Source of the DNA: JADGGV01 sp035715725
GTDB lineage: Bacteria; Gemmatimonadota; Gemmatimonadetes; Longimicrobiales; RSA9
Length of the DNA: 9,254 nt
Assembly: GCA_035715725.1 (NCBI GenBank)
Contig: DASTKT010000228.1
Location: 1-9,254 of the forward strand
Reading direction: 5' to 3'
In this document: positions 1-6,700 of the stretch, piece after piece
Layout of the letters: every line of letters begins with the position of its first letter
How positions within the stretch are numbered: the stretch's first letter is position 1
The notes under the pieces: generated by a model
Databases searched by the model: none
What the model was told of the DNA's origin: nothing
What the model saw: the letters and a program-made list of their open reading frames with translations, nothing else
Program-made: the position numbers and the translations under genes

Positions 1-681
1 CGCCTGCGTGTTCCGCGCGTCGCTGGAGCGGCGGTAGCCGTCGTAGGCCAGCCGGGCGACGTTCGCCTGGTAGGACAGCCGCCCCGACTGCCCGCCCGTG
101 CGGCTCTGCAGCCGGAGCAGCCCGTTCGCGCCGTTCACGATGCGCAGCTCCTGCTCGATCGGCACGGCGGGCGGCCGGACGGTCTCGAGCTGGATCACGC
201 CGCCGGCCGCGTTGCCGTACACGGACGCCGCAGGCCCGCGCACGACCTCGACGCGGCCGAGCGAGCCCATGTCGATGTGGTTCAGCGTGGTCTGGCCGTC
301 CGGGAGCGTGGCCGGGATGCCGTCGAGCAGCACCTTCACGCCGCGCACGCCGAACTGCGCGCGCGCGCCGAAGCCGCGGATCGAGATGCGCTCGCCGAGC
401 GCGTAGTTGTAGCGGTTGTCGACCTGCACGCCGGACACGGCGCGCAGCGCCTCGTCGAGCGCGAGCCCCGCCTGGGCGCGTCCCTCGCGCCGCGCGTCGA
501 CGGCCGCCACCGCGTACGGCGCGCGCGCCGTGGCGAGCGGCATGCGCAGGATCGTGATCGTGAGCGGCGCGAGCCGGATCGGCCGGAGCGAGTCCGGCGT
601 GGCCGGCTGCTCCTGGCCGAGGAGCGCGCGCGGGGCGCCGAGCGCCGCCACGGCGAGAATGAGCGCGGAATTCCACCGCAT
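1..681 (-). CDS. TonB-dependent outer-membrane receptor, N-terminal part (cut by window edge)
   Basis: Translating the minus strand from the ATG at 681 gives 227 residues that stay open to the window edge, so the C-terminal beta-barrel is missing. Seen: a signal peptide (residues 1 to about 22: basic start, hydrophobic core LILAVAALGA), a TonB-box-like segment at about 38-46 (APLTITILR), and a plug domain at about 55-165. The plug shows LDEALRAVSGVQV, then SIRGFGARAQFGVRG, LLDGIPATLPDGQ, RVEVVRGPAASVYGNAAGG. These are classic plug motifs of TonB-dependent receptors, nearest in style to FecA-like siderophore or metal receptors. Family knowledge: such proteins import metal chelates, cobalamin or other scarce solutes across the outer membrane using TonB-ExbBD energy. 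The start is supported by AAGGAG seven bases upstream. The substrate cannot be read from this part. It lies 107 bp downstream of the cofactor operon on the same strand, so co-transcription is possible but not shown. Confidence 0.93.
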   Translation of the reverse strand, partial: MRWNSALILAVAALGAPRALLGQEQPATPDSLRPIRLAPLTITILRMPLATARAPYAVAAVDARREGRAQAGLALDEALRAVSGVQVDNRYNYALGERISIRGFGARAQFGVRGVKVLLDGIPATLPDGQTTLNHIDMGSLGRVEVVRGPAASVYGNAAGGVIQLETVRPPAVPIEQELRIVNGANGLLRLQSRTGGQSGRLSYQANVARLAYDGYRRSSDARNTQA

Positions 682-688
682 GTATCGT

Positions 689-694
689 CTCCTT
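689..694 (-). promoter_or_regulatory. Ribosome binding site of the TonB-dependent receptor
   Basis: The minus strand reads AAGGAG followed by a seven-base spacer (ACGATAC) and the ATG at 681. This is a near-consensus Shine-Dalgarno sequence and fixes the receptor start. Confidence 0.75.
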
Positions 695-750
695 CGCTGC
701 GGCGTGGAGGCGTGCGCCCCCGGTCGCCGACGTCTGACGGCATCGTACCA

Positions 751-779
751 CGCGACGGGCCGCGCCGCAGCCCGCCGCG
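751..779 (-). terminator. GC-rich hairpin just downstream of the operon's last gene
   Basis: Bases 770-779 can pair with 751-760 in the minus-strand transcript: ten pairs including one G-U wobble, with a nine-base loop (761-769). The stem begins about ten bases after the stop codon of mptG. It is not followed by a run of U, so it is not a textbook intrinsic terminator. It could slow polymerase, mark the 3' end of the mRNA or protect it. In DNA this rich in G and C such stems also arise by chance, so the call is tentative. Confidence 0.3.
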
Positions 780-788
780 CTCCCCCCA

Positions 789-1778
789 CTATTCCGCCCG
801 CGGCCGCGCCGGCCGGACGCCGAGCCGGCGCACCCAGCGGGCGCCCGCGTTGTCGAACCCGGTGGCGAGGACGAGCCCGCGGCCGCCCAGGCGCGCCTCG
901 ACGCGCGCGGCGAGCGCGCGGGCCGCGGCGTCGCCTTCGACGAAGCCGTAGACGGCCGGGCCCCACGAGGACTGCCCGGCGCCCGCCGCGCCGCCCGCGA
1001 GCAGCTCGTCGATCAGCTCGCGGACCAGCGGGTGCGCGAACGGCGCGCCCTGCACGCTCCGGAACACCTCGCCGACGAGCCGCTGCATCTCGGTGACCGC
1101 GCGGCCGAAGCCGGCCAGGTCGCCGTCCACGAGCGAGGGGAGCAGCAGCACGAGGACGAGGCGCGAGATCTCGCCGATCAGCTCCGCGGACGGCTTCGGC
1201 AGCACGCGGAACGCGCGCTCCTCCGCCTCGCCGCTCAGCCCGCGCTCGACGTCCGGGATCGCGAGCACGCAGCGCCAGCTCTCGGGGACGGCGCGGCGCA
1301 GCACGAGCGGCCCGGGCGCGTCGTCGTCCGCGCGGCGCCCGCCCTCGAGGATGAAGCCGCCGTGCTCGAACGCCCAGGTGCCGATGGCGGAGCGGCGCGC
1401 CCGCCCGACGGCCGCGGCGAGCGACGCCGCGTCCGCCGGCACGCCGTTCAGCACCGCCAGCGCGCGCGCCGTGGCGAGCGCGAGCTGCGTGCCGGAGCCG
1501 AGCCCTGAATGCGCGGGGATGCCGCGCCGCAGCCGCAGCCGCGCGCCGGCGCGCAGGCCGTGGTGGTCGAGGAACCGCCGCGCGTACGGCAGCAGGCGGT
1601 CCGCCTCCGCGCCCTCCGCCTCGAGCTCCGCCGCCGGCCACGCCTCCAGCAGGAGCGACGGCTCGCGCAGCGCCATCCCGGTGCCGCCGAAGCGGCGCCC
1701 GAGGTCCCCGCGCAGGTCGATGAGACCCAGGTGGATGCGCGCGGGCGCCTCGACCTGGATCGGCCCGGCGGCCCTCAC
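789..1778 (-). CDS. mptG: Beta-ribofuranosylaminobenzene 5'-phosphate (beta-RFAP) synthase
   Basis: This enzyme of the GHMP-kinase fold condenses 4-aminobenzoate with PRPP, releasing CO2 and pyrophosphate, to form beta-RFA-P. That is the first committed step of the arylamine half of H4MPT. The 329-residue product has the family's usual length. Seen: PARIHLGLIDL at residues 12-22, the GHMP glycine-rich motif GIPAHSGLGSGTQ at 86-98, QSSWGPAVYGF from about 269, and a C-terminal TGFDNAGA motif. I chose the GTG at 1778 because it overlaps the stop of the DUF447 gene as GTGA, which suggests translational coupling, and because the conserved region starts a few codons later. No clear Shine-Dalgarno sequence precedes it. 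The frame stays open further upstream to 2276, but that extension lies antiphase on the DUF447 gene and has no family features. It is the last gene of the operon. Its substrate is made by the pab genes just upstream. Confidence 0.93.
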   Translation of the reverse strand: MRAAGPIQVEAPARIHLGLIDLRGDLGRRFGGTGMALREPSLLLEAWPAAELEAEGAEADRLLPYARRFLDHHGLRAGARLRLRRGIPAHSGLGSGTQLALATARALAVLNGVPADAASLAAAVGRARRSAIGTWAFEHGGFILEGGRRADDDAPGPLVLRRAVPESWRCVLAIPDVERGLSGEAEERAFRVLPKPSAELIGEISRLVLVLLLPSLVDGDLAGFGRAVTEMQRLVGEVFRSVQGAPFAHPLVRELIDELLAGGAAGAGQSSWGPAVYGFVEGDAAARALAARVEARLGGRGLVLATGFDNAGARWVRRLGVRPARPRAE

Positions 1779-2347
1779 GCGCCCGCCCCCGCCAGCGCCG
1801 CCGCCGCCCGCCGCACGTGATCGGTCAGCAGCGCCATGGCCTCGATCTCCCGCGGCCCCGCCGTCTTGTCCACCGCGACCTGCAGCTTCGCGAACTCCGC
1901 CAGGATCTCCTCGATCGGCAGCAGCCGGGTGCGCGTGGCCAGGATCGCCGCCTCGAGCACCGCGTTGCGCGCGCGGTTGAAGCCGATGAACTCTCGCCGG
2001 AAGCCGCGGTGCACGACCGCGCAGCGGAACACCCCGCGCGGCCCGCTCGTGTCCGCCTCGCGCACCTCGACCTCGCGCCAGGAGCACGCCTCGTCGAGCA
2101 CCACGCCGCGCACGACCGCCGCCGGCGAGGCGGGGAACTCGGGCGAGGAGATCGCGCCGCGCGCGAAGTAGAGCACGTCGTCGATCAGGTGAACCACCGC
2201 CTGTCCCGTGGCGACGAGGTTCCGGAACGTCGTCGTCTCGCGGTACGGCTTGAGGGTCAGCTCGGCGTCCCCCCACACCACGCCCATCGGCGCGAAGTTG
2301 ACGCGCCCCGCCTCGTCCATCGTGGTCAGCATCGTCTCAACGATCAT
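1775..2347 (-). CDS. DUF447 family protein (H4MPT-cluster protein, probable FMN-binding split barrel)
   Basis: The 190-residue product begins MIVETMLTTMDEAGRVNFAPMG and continues with TLKPYRETTTFRNL, LVATGQAVVHLIDDV and FNRARNAVLEAAILATR, the pattern I know from DUF447 proteins of methanogens and of bacterial H4MPT gene islands. The N-terminal half (about 1-100) looks like the FMN-binding split-barrel fold of flavin reductases; that fold assignment is from family knowledge. The C-terminal third is helical. Its biochemical role is, as far as I know, unsettled; a flavin-dependent step in pterin cofactor synthesis is a reasonable guess. I chose the ATG at 2347, preceded by AAGGTGG with a five-base spacer, over an in-frame GTG at 2356, because family members start at MI(L/V)ET. 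The gene overlaps the end of pabC by 11 bp and the start of mptG by 4 bp. Confidence 0.88.
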   Translation of the reverse strand: MIVETMLTTMDEAGRVNFAPMGVVWGDAELTLKPYRETTTFRNLVATGQAVVHLIDDVLYFARGAISSPEFPASPAAVVRGVVLDEACSWREVEVREADTSGPRGVFRCAVVHRGFRREFIGFNRARNAVLEAAILATRTRLLPIEEILAEFAKLQVAVDKTAGPREIEAMALLTDHVRRAAAALAGAGA

Positions 2348-3203
2348 CGGATCCACCTTCCTCGCTGTCGCCGTGGGCGACGTCGCGGTACTCCGAGAGC
2401 AGGGCCCCCGCGAGCGGCCCCGGGCGCCCGGCCCCGACCACCCGTCCGCCGACCTCGACGAGCGGGACGATCTCCCGCAGGCTGCTCGTGAGGAACGCCT
2501 CCGTCGCCCGTTCGAGCGACGCCGGCTCCAGCGCCCGCTCGTGCGCGGTCCAGCCGCGCCGCGCGGCGAGCCGCAGCACCGCCGCGCGCGTCACGCCCGG
2601 GAGGATGCCGCAGGAGAGCGGCGGCGTCAGCAGCTCGCCGTCCACGACGACGAAGAGATTGCTCGCGGCCGCCTCGGCGAGGTGGCCGGCGGTGTCGAGG
2701 AAGAGCGCGTCGTCGCACCCGGCCGCACGCGCCTCGGCCACGGCCACGACCGCCTCGAGGTAGCCGAGCGCCTTGAGCCCGGCGGTGGCGCGGTGCTCGT
2801 CGAGCCGCCCGCGCGCGAGCGCGGCGCGGATCCCGCGCTCGTGCCACGCGGGGTCGGGCCGGTACGGCCGCGCCGCGACGACAACGGTCGGCGAGGGCGC
2901 CTCCGGCGGGAGGAGCCCGTCCCCGGCGCCGCGGCTCGCGGTGAGCCGCACCGCCGCGTCGTCGAGCCGGTTCGCGGCCACGGTCTCGCACACGGCGCGC
3001 TCCAGCCCGTCGGGGAGCGGGAGGCCGATGCGCTCGGCGCCGCGCCGCAGGCGCTCGAGGTGCTCGCGCAGCGCGAAGACGCGGCCGCCGTAGGCGCGCA
3101 TCGTCTCGAACAGCCCGTCGCCGAGGAGGAAGCCGCGGTCGTGGACGCTCACCGCCGCGCGCGCCTCGTCGACCAGCTCGCCGTTCACCCAGACGATGCC
3201 CAC
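2337..3203 (-). CDS. pabC: Aminodeoxychorismate lyase (fold-type IV PLP enzyme)
   Basis: This PLP enzyme would eliminate pyruvate from 4-amino-4-deoxychorismate to give 4-aminobenzoate. The 288-residue product shows the fold-type IV signature: WVNGELV near the N-terminus, SVHDRGFLLGDGLFETMRA at about 19-37, the PLP-binding lysine in GLKALGYLEA (about K144), then ALFLDTAGHLAEAAASNLF and CGILPGVTRAAVL. Branched-chain and D-amino-acid aminotransferases share these motifs, so sequence alone does not prove the reaction. The position directly after pabB and pabA makes PabC by far the best call. I chose GTG 3203 because GGAG sits seven bases upstream. An in-frame GTG at 3209 overlaps the pabA stop as GTGA and adds two residues; either could be used. 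The 3' end overlaps the DUF447 gene. Confidence 0.88.
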   Translation of the reverse strand: MGIVWVNGELVDEARAAVSVHDRGFLLGDGLFETMRAYGGRVFALREHLERLRRGAERIGLPLPDGLERAVCETVAANRLDDAAVRLTASRGAGDGLLPPEAPSPTVVVAARPYRPDPAWHERGIRAALARGRLDEHRATAGLKALGYLEAVVAVAEARAAGCDDALFLDTAGHLAEAAASNLFVVVDGELLTPPLSCGILPGVTRAAVLRLAARRGWTAHERALEPASLERATEAFLTSSLREIVPLVEVGGRVVGAGRPGPLAGALLSEYRDVAHGDSEEGGSDDR

Positions 3204-3205
3204 GC

Positions 3206-3790
3206 TCACGCTCCGGCGGCCGCGCCCTCGAGCGCGAGGAAGTTGCGGAGCAGCGTGTAGCCGTGCTCCGTCAGGATCGACTCGGGGTGGAACTGCACGC
3301 CCCAGATCGGGAACTCGCGGTGCGCGACCGCCATGACCTCGTCCGCTCCCGTGACCGCCCTCAGCTCGAGCGTGCGCGGGAGGTCGGTGCGCGGCACGAT
3401 CAGCGAGTGGTAGCGGCCGGCGCGGAACGGGCTCGGGATCCCGGCGAAGATGCCCCGGCCGTCGTGGTGGATCGGCGACGCCTTGCCGTGCATCGGCCGC
3501 GGCGCGCGCACCACCTCCGCGCCGAACACCCAGGCGATGCATTGGTGGCCGAGGCAGACGCCGAGCGTCGGCGTGCGCGCGCCGAACGCGCGGATCGCGT
3601 CGTTCGAGATCCCGGCCTCGCGCGGCGTGCACGGCCCCGGCGAGATGACGATGTGCGTCGGCGCGAGCGCGGCGATCCCGTCCAGGTCGATGGCGTCGTT
3701 GCGGCACACCTCGGTCTGCTCGCCCAGCTCCCGGATGTAGCGCGCCAGGTTGTGGACGAAGGAGTCGTAGTTATCGATCAACAACACCAT
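3206..3790 (-). CDS. pabA: Aminodeoxychorismate synthase, glutamine amidotransferase subunit
   Basis: This class I glutamine amidotransferase hydrolyses glutamine and passes ammonia to PabB for amination of chorismate. The 194-residue product has the family length. It starts LLIDNYDSFVHNL, has the oxyanion region ISPGPCTP at 49-56, the nucleophile Cys79 in GVCLGHQ, and the His168/Glu170 pair in WGVQFHPES, so the catalytic triad is complete. HGKASPI at 101-107 is typical of the PabA/TrpG group. PabA and TrpG cannot be told apart reliably from motifs. The neighbouring PabB-type lysine and pabC argue for 4-aminobenzoate rather than tryptophan synthesis, although such subunits can serve both pathways. 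The ATG at 3790 lies inside the end of pabB (20 bp overlap) and is preceded by the strong site GGAGGT with a five-base spacer. Confidence 0.93.
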   Translation of the reverse strand: MVLLIDNYDSFVHNLARYIRELGEQTEVCRNDAIDLDGIAALAPTHIVISPGPCTPREAGISNDAIRAFGARTPTLGVCLGHQCIAWVFGAEVVRAPRPMHGKASPIHHDGRGIFAGIPSPFRAGRYHSLIVPRTDLPRTLELRAVTGADEVMAVAHREFPIWGVQFHPESILTEHGYTLLRNFLALEGAAAGA

Positions 3791-5231
3791 GCTCCACCTC
3801 CAGCGCCGCCACGAGCCCCGCCGCCTTCGTCAGCGTCTCGAGGTACTCGCGCTCCGGCTCCGAGTCGGCGACGATGGCGCCGCCGACCTGGAAGTAGCTC
3901 GTGCCGCCTTTGACGATGAACGTCCGGATCGCGATGCTCGTGTCCATCGTGCCGTCGAAGCCGATGTAGCCGATCGCGCCGGTGTAGACGCTCCGGCGCG
4001 TCGGCTCCAGCTCGTGGATGATCTCCATCGCGCGGACCTTCGGCGCGCCGGTGATCGAGCCGCCGGGGAACGCGGCGCGCAGCAGGTCGACCGGGCCCAG
4101 CTCCGGGCGCAGCCGGCCGTGCACGGTCGAGACCAGGTGGTGCACGCTCGGGTAGCGCTCGATCACGCACAGCTCCGGCACCTCGACGGTATGGTCGAGG
4201 CAGACCCGCGCCAGGTCGTTGCGCAGCAGGTCCACGATCATGACGTTCTCCGCGCGGTCCTTCTCGCTCACCCGCAGCGCCCGCTCCAACGCCATGTCGT
4301 GCATCGGCGTGATCCCGCGCGGCGCCGTCCCCTTGATCGGCCGCGTCTCGACCCGCCCGCCGCTCGTGCGCAGGAACCGTTCGGGCGAGGCGCTGACGAC
4401 GGCCGCGCCCCCGATGTCGAGGTAGGCCGCGAAGGGCGCCGGGTTGCGGCGCCGCAGCCGCTCGTAGAGCGCGAACGGCGGCGCATCCCAGCCGGCCTCC
4501 AGCCGCTGCGAGAGGTTGGCCTGGAAGATGTCGCCCGCCAGGATGTACTCCCGCGTCCGGGCGACGACGTCGAGGTAGCCGGCGCGCGAGAACGTGGACG
4601 CCACGCCGGGGAGGCCGGGCACCGGGAACGTGGTCCGCGCCTCCGGCAGGACGGGGTGTGCCGCCGCCGGCCACGGCCGGCTCCGGCGCGGTGGGCCGTC
4701 CAGGCGCTCCAGCACGGCGGCGGTGCGGGCCGCCGCGCGCACGAACCGCTCCCGCGACTCCGCCGCGGGGAGCCCCGTCGAGACGAGCCAGGCGCGCCCC
4801 GCCTGGTGGTCCCACGCGAGCACCCAGTCGAAGAGGCCCAGGCACAGGTCCGGTAGCGCCAGGTCGTCGAAGCGGGGGGCGGGCACGCGCTCGAGGTGGT
4901 GCAGCAGGTCGTAGCCGAGGTAACCGGCGGCGCCGCCCTGGAACGGCGGGAGCCCCGCCACCGGTGGCGCGGCGAACGCGGCCAGCGCGGCGCGCAGCGC
5001 CTCGAACGGGTCGCCATCGAGCCGGCGCGTGCCGGAGCGGCCCGTCGCCTCGACCACGCGGCCCTTGCTGCGCAGCACGAGGAACGGGTCCGCCGTCAGG
5101 AACGAGTAGCGGCCGAGCCGGCTCGAGACGGCCGCGCTCTCCAGCAGCAGGCAGTACGGCAGGTCGAGGAAGCGCGCGCACGCCTCGGCGGGGGCCGGCG
5201 CGGCCGCGATCTCCTCGACCCGCGGTTCCAT
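3771..5231 (-). CDS. pabB: Aminodeoxychorismate synthase component I
   Basis: This chorismate-utilising enzyme aminates chorismate at C4, with ammonia from PabA, to give 4-amino-4-deoxychorismate. The 486-residue product has the normal length. The N-terminal domain (about 20-180) has GRYSFLTADPF at 40-50 and GGAAGYLGYD at 99-108. The catalytic domain (about 215-480) has GDIFQANLSQR at 233-243, SASPERFL at 280-287, PIKGTAPRG at 298-306, SEKDRAENVMIVDLLRNDL, GGSITGAPKVRAMEII and a GGAIVADSEPEREY segment near the end. The lysine of PIKGT (K300) is the diagnostic PabB nucleophile; anthranilate synthase TrpE usually has PIAGT there. The ATG at 5231 overlaps the preceding stop as TGATG. An in-frame GTG one codon earlier (5234) has GGAGG at a better distance (nine bases), so the first residue is uncertain. 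The much longer open frame reaching 6872 is a non-coding shadow over the DHPS-like gene. Confidence 0.93.
   Translation of the reverse strand: MEPRVEEIAAAPAPAEACARFLDLPYCLLLESAAVSSRLGRYSFLTADPFLVLRSKGRVVEATGRSGTRRLDGDPFEALRAALAAFAAPPVAGLPPFQGGAAGYLGYDLLHHLERVPAPRFDDLALPDLCLGLFDWVLAWDHQAGRAWLVSTGLPAAESRERFVRAAARTAAVLERLDGPPRRSRPWPAAAHPVLPEARTTFPVPGLPGVASTFSRAGYLDVVARTREYILAGDIFQANLSQRLEAGWDAPPFALYERLRRRNPAPFAAYLDIGGAAVVSASPERFLRTSGGRVETRPIKGTAPRGITPMHDMALERALRVSEKDRAENVMIVDLLRNDLARVCLDHTVEVPELCVIERYPSVHHLVSTVHGRLRPELGPVDLLRAAFPGGSITGAPKVRAMEIIHELEPTRRSVYTGAIGYIGFDGTMDTSIAIRTFIVKGGTSYFQVGGAIVADSEPEREYLETLTKAAGLVAALEVEHGVVDR
3796..3801 (-). promoter_or_regulatory. Ribosome binding site of pabA, inside pabB
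   Basis: The minus strand reads GGAGGT five bases before the pabA ATG at 3790. It lies within the last codons of pabB. It is one of the strongest Shine-Dalgarno matches in the operon, suggesting pabA can be initiated independently and at a good rate. Confidence 0.7.
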
Positions 5232-6682
5232 CACGGTCCGTCGCCTCCATTGCCGGGCGCGCGCCGGCGCTCCGCCTCGCGGCGCCGGTCCGCGCGCTCG
5301 CGCGCCGCCCGCGTCCGGTCCGCGCGGTCCGCCTGCACCTCCGCCTCGCCGCTCTCCTCCGCCGGCGTGAGGTACCCCCACGACAGCGGCGCCTCCTGGC
5401 GGTACGTCTTGCCGAGCGTCACGGCCAGCTCCGCCTTCATCAGCTCGCGCCCGAGGTAGAACGCGTGCGTCGCCTCGTGCACGTCGAGCCGCTCGAAGAT
5501 CTCGCGGCCGCGCGTGCCGACCACGAACCGCTCGGCGTTGAACACGTAGATCCGCTCGCGGTCCGTGAAGATGCGGTAGTTCGGGTCGGTGATCTGCGCC
5601 TGGAGGCCGCGCAGCTCCGCCTCGCCGTAGGCGACGATCTCCTGGTCCTTCACCGTGACCAGCCGCGGGTCCACGTGCTTCGGCAGGCTGCGGTGCTCGA
5701 GCGCGTAGTGCATGAGCCGCCGCGCGACGTCGACCTCGCGGACCGCGCCGCGCGCCCACGTCGCATCCTCGGTGGTCAGCACGTGCCGGATCCCCAGCTC
5801 CTGGCAGAAGCCGATCAGCAGCGCGTTCATCCCGGTCGTGTCCGCGTCCGTCAGCTCGGTGATGTTCGCGATCCCCATCAGCATCTCGGCCTCGGGGTGG
5901 CGCCGCCGCACCTCGTGGTAGCGCCAGAGCGACCCGGCGAAGCCGTAGCCGATCGGCTCCAGGATCGGGTCCACGAGGTAGCGGACGCCCCAGCGCTCCA
6001 GCGCCTCGATGCTGCGGTCCAGCGTGTCGAGGCCCTGGCCGGGATCGGGGATCGCGACGACCGTCGCATCCAGCTCCCGGGCCAGCGCCAGGTTCGTCCC
6101 GTTCACGCTCAGCACCAGCTCCGCGCCGGCCGCCACGGCGGTGCGGACCTCGCCGGCGTCGAAGGAGTCGATGCTGACGCGGTGCCCCGCCGCGCGCAGC
6201 GCCCGGACCACCTCCGCCAGCGCCGGGAACGGCTTCCCGGGCGAGCAGCCGACGTCGATGATGTCCGCGCCGCTCGCCGCGTAGTACGCCGCGCGCCGCA
6301 GGACCTCCTCCGGCGCGAGCGAGGCCGCGTCGTGGATCTCCGCCAGGATCGCGATGTCGTGGGCGCCGTAGTCGCGCCGGACCGAGGCCAGGCCGAAGTA
6401 CTCCGGGATCTCGCGCAGGTCCTTCGGCCCCTTCAGGGCCGGGATGCCGAAGCGCTCCTCCAGGATCGACGCATCGCCCTGGATCCGCCCGGGGAGCAGG
6501 ATCAGGTCGGTGCCCGCGGGCGGCTCGAGGAAGCGCGCGATCCACTCCGGCGTCATCAGCGCCGCCACCGTGATCTTCATGACGGCGACGTCGTAGGCGA
6601 ACGCGGGCGCGGCGCGCGCCAGCGTGTCCCGCAGCAGCGGCGCGGCCAGCTTCCCGGTGACGAACAGGACCCGGTCCGGCAT
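5231..6682 (-). CDS. Dihydropteroate synthase-like protein (DUF6513 type), H4MPT biosynthesis
   Basis: The 483-residue product is much longer than folate DHPS (about 280). An N-terminal domain (1 to about 110) begins RVLFVTGKLAAPLLRDTL and contains LLPGRIQGD at 62-70. A pterin-binding TIM barrel (about 110-380) shows GADIIDVGCSPG at 138-149 (the counterpart of DIGGESTRPG), VSIDSFDAGEV at 169-179, LVLSVNGTNLALA at 189-201, and MGIANITELTDADTTGMNAL at 269-288, which resembles corrinoid methyltransferase pterin domains. The end (about 441-483) is a charged Arg/Glu-rich tail, probably disordered. Long DHPS-like proteins of this kind occur in methanogens and in bacterial H4MPT islands. Inference: it joins the pterin pyrophosphate to beta-RFA-P, the H4MPT counterpart of the DHPS step. 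The ATG at 6682 lies 18 bp after the PCD stop with no visible Shine-Dalgarno site, so it may rely on re-initiation. Confidence 0.9.
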   Translation of the reverse strand: MPDRVLFVTGKLAAPLLRDTLARAAPAFAYDVAVMKITVAALMTPEWIARFLEPPAGTDLILLPGRIQGDASILEERFGIPALKGPKDLREIPEYFGLASVRRDYGAHDIAILAEIHDAASLAPEEVLRRAAYYAASGADIIDVGCSPGKPFPALAEVVRALRAAGHRVSIDSFDAGEVRTAVAAGAELVLSVNGTNLALARELDATVVAIPDPGQGLDTLDRSIEALERWGVRYLVDPILEPIGYGFAGSLWRYHEVRRRHPEAEMLMGIANITELTDADTTGMNALLIGFCQELGIRHVLTTEDATWARGAVREVDVARRLMHYALEHRSLPKHVDPRLVTVKDQEIVAYGEAELRGLQAQITDPNYRIFTDRERIYVFNAERFVVGTRGREIFERLDVHEATHAFYLGRELMKAELAVTLGKTYRQEAPLSWGYLTPAEESGEAEVQADRADRTRAARERADRRREAERRRAPGNGGDGP

Positions 6683-6700
6683 GGTGCGGCGCGGCCCGCC

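Larger units (their letters stand above)
682..788. other. Intergenic region between beta-RFAP synthase and the receptor
   Basis: This 107 bp is the only clear non-coding gap in the window. It contains a GC-rich hairpin (751-779) near the end of mptG, the receptor's ribosome site (689-694), and a weak -10-like hexamer TACGAT on the minus strand (747-742) without a convincing -35 element. I see no cobalamin riboswitch, and the gap is too short for a complete one. Confidence 0.6.

Noticed and set aside
336..743. Minus-strand 135-codon open frame within the receptor region
   Set aside because: It is another frame of the TonB-dependent receptor, low in complexity and Arg/Ser-rich. The receptor frame itself carries signal peptide and plug motifs.
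682..788. Cobalamin or other riboswitch upstream of the TonB-dependent receptor
   Set aside because: The 107 bp gap is too short for a full cobalamin riboswitch and I found no B12-box-like sequence; only a hairpin and a ribosome site are visible.
789..2276. A 495-codon version of beta-RFAP synthase with a long N-terminal extension
   Set aside because: The extension lies antiphase over the DUF447 gene and has no family motifs. The GTG at 1778 gives the usual length of about 330 residues and overlaps the previous stop as GTGA.
3206..5231. Anthranilate synthase (trpE/trpG) for tryptophan synthesis
   Set aside because: Component I has PIKGT with the PabB lysine, not PIAGT. pabC follows, no other trp gene is present, and the product is needed by the neighbouring beta-RFAP synthase.
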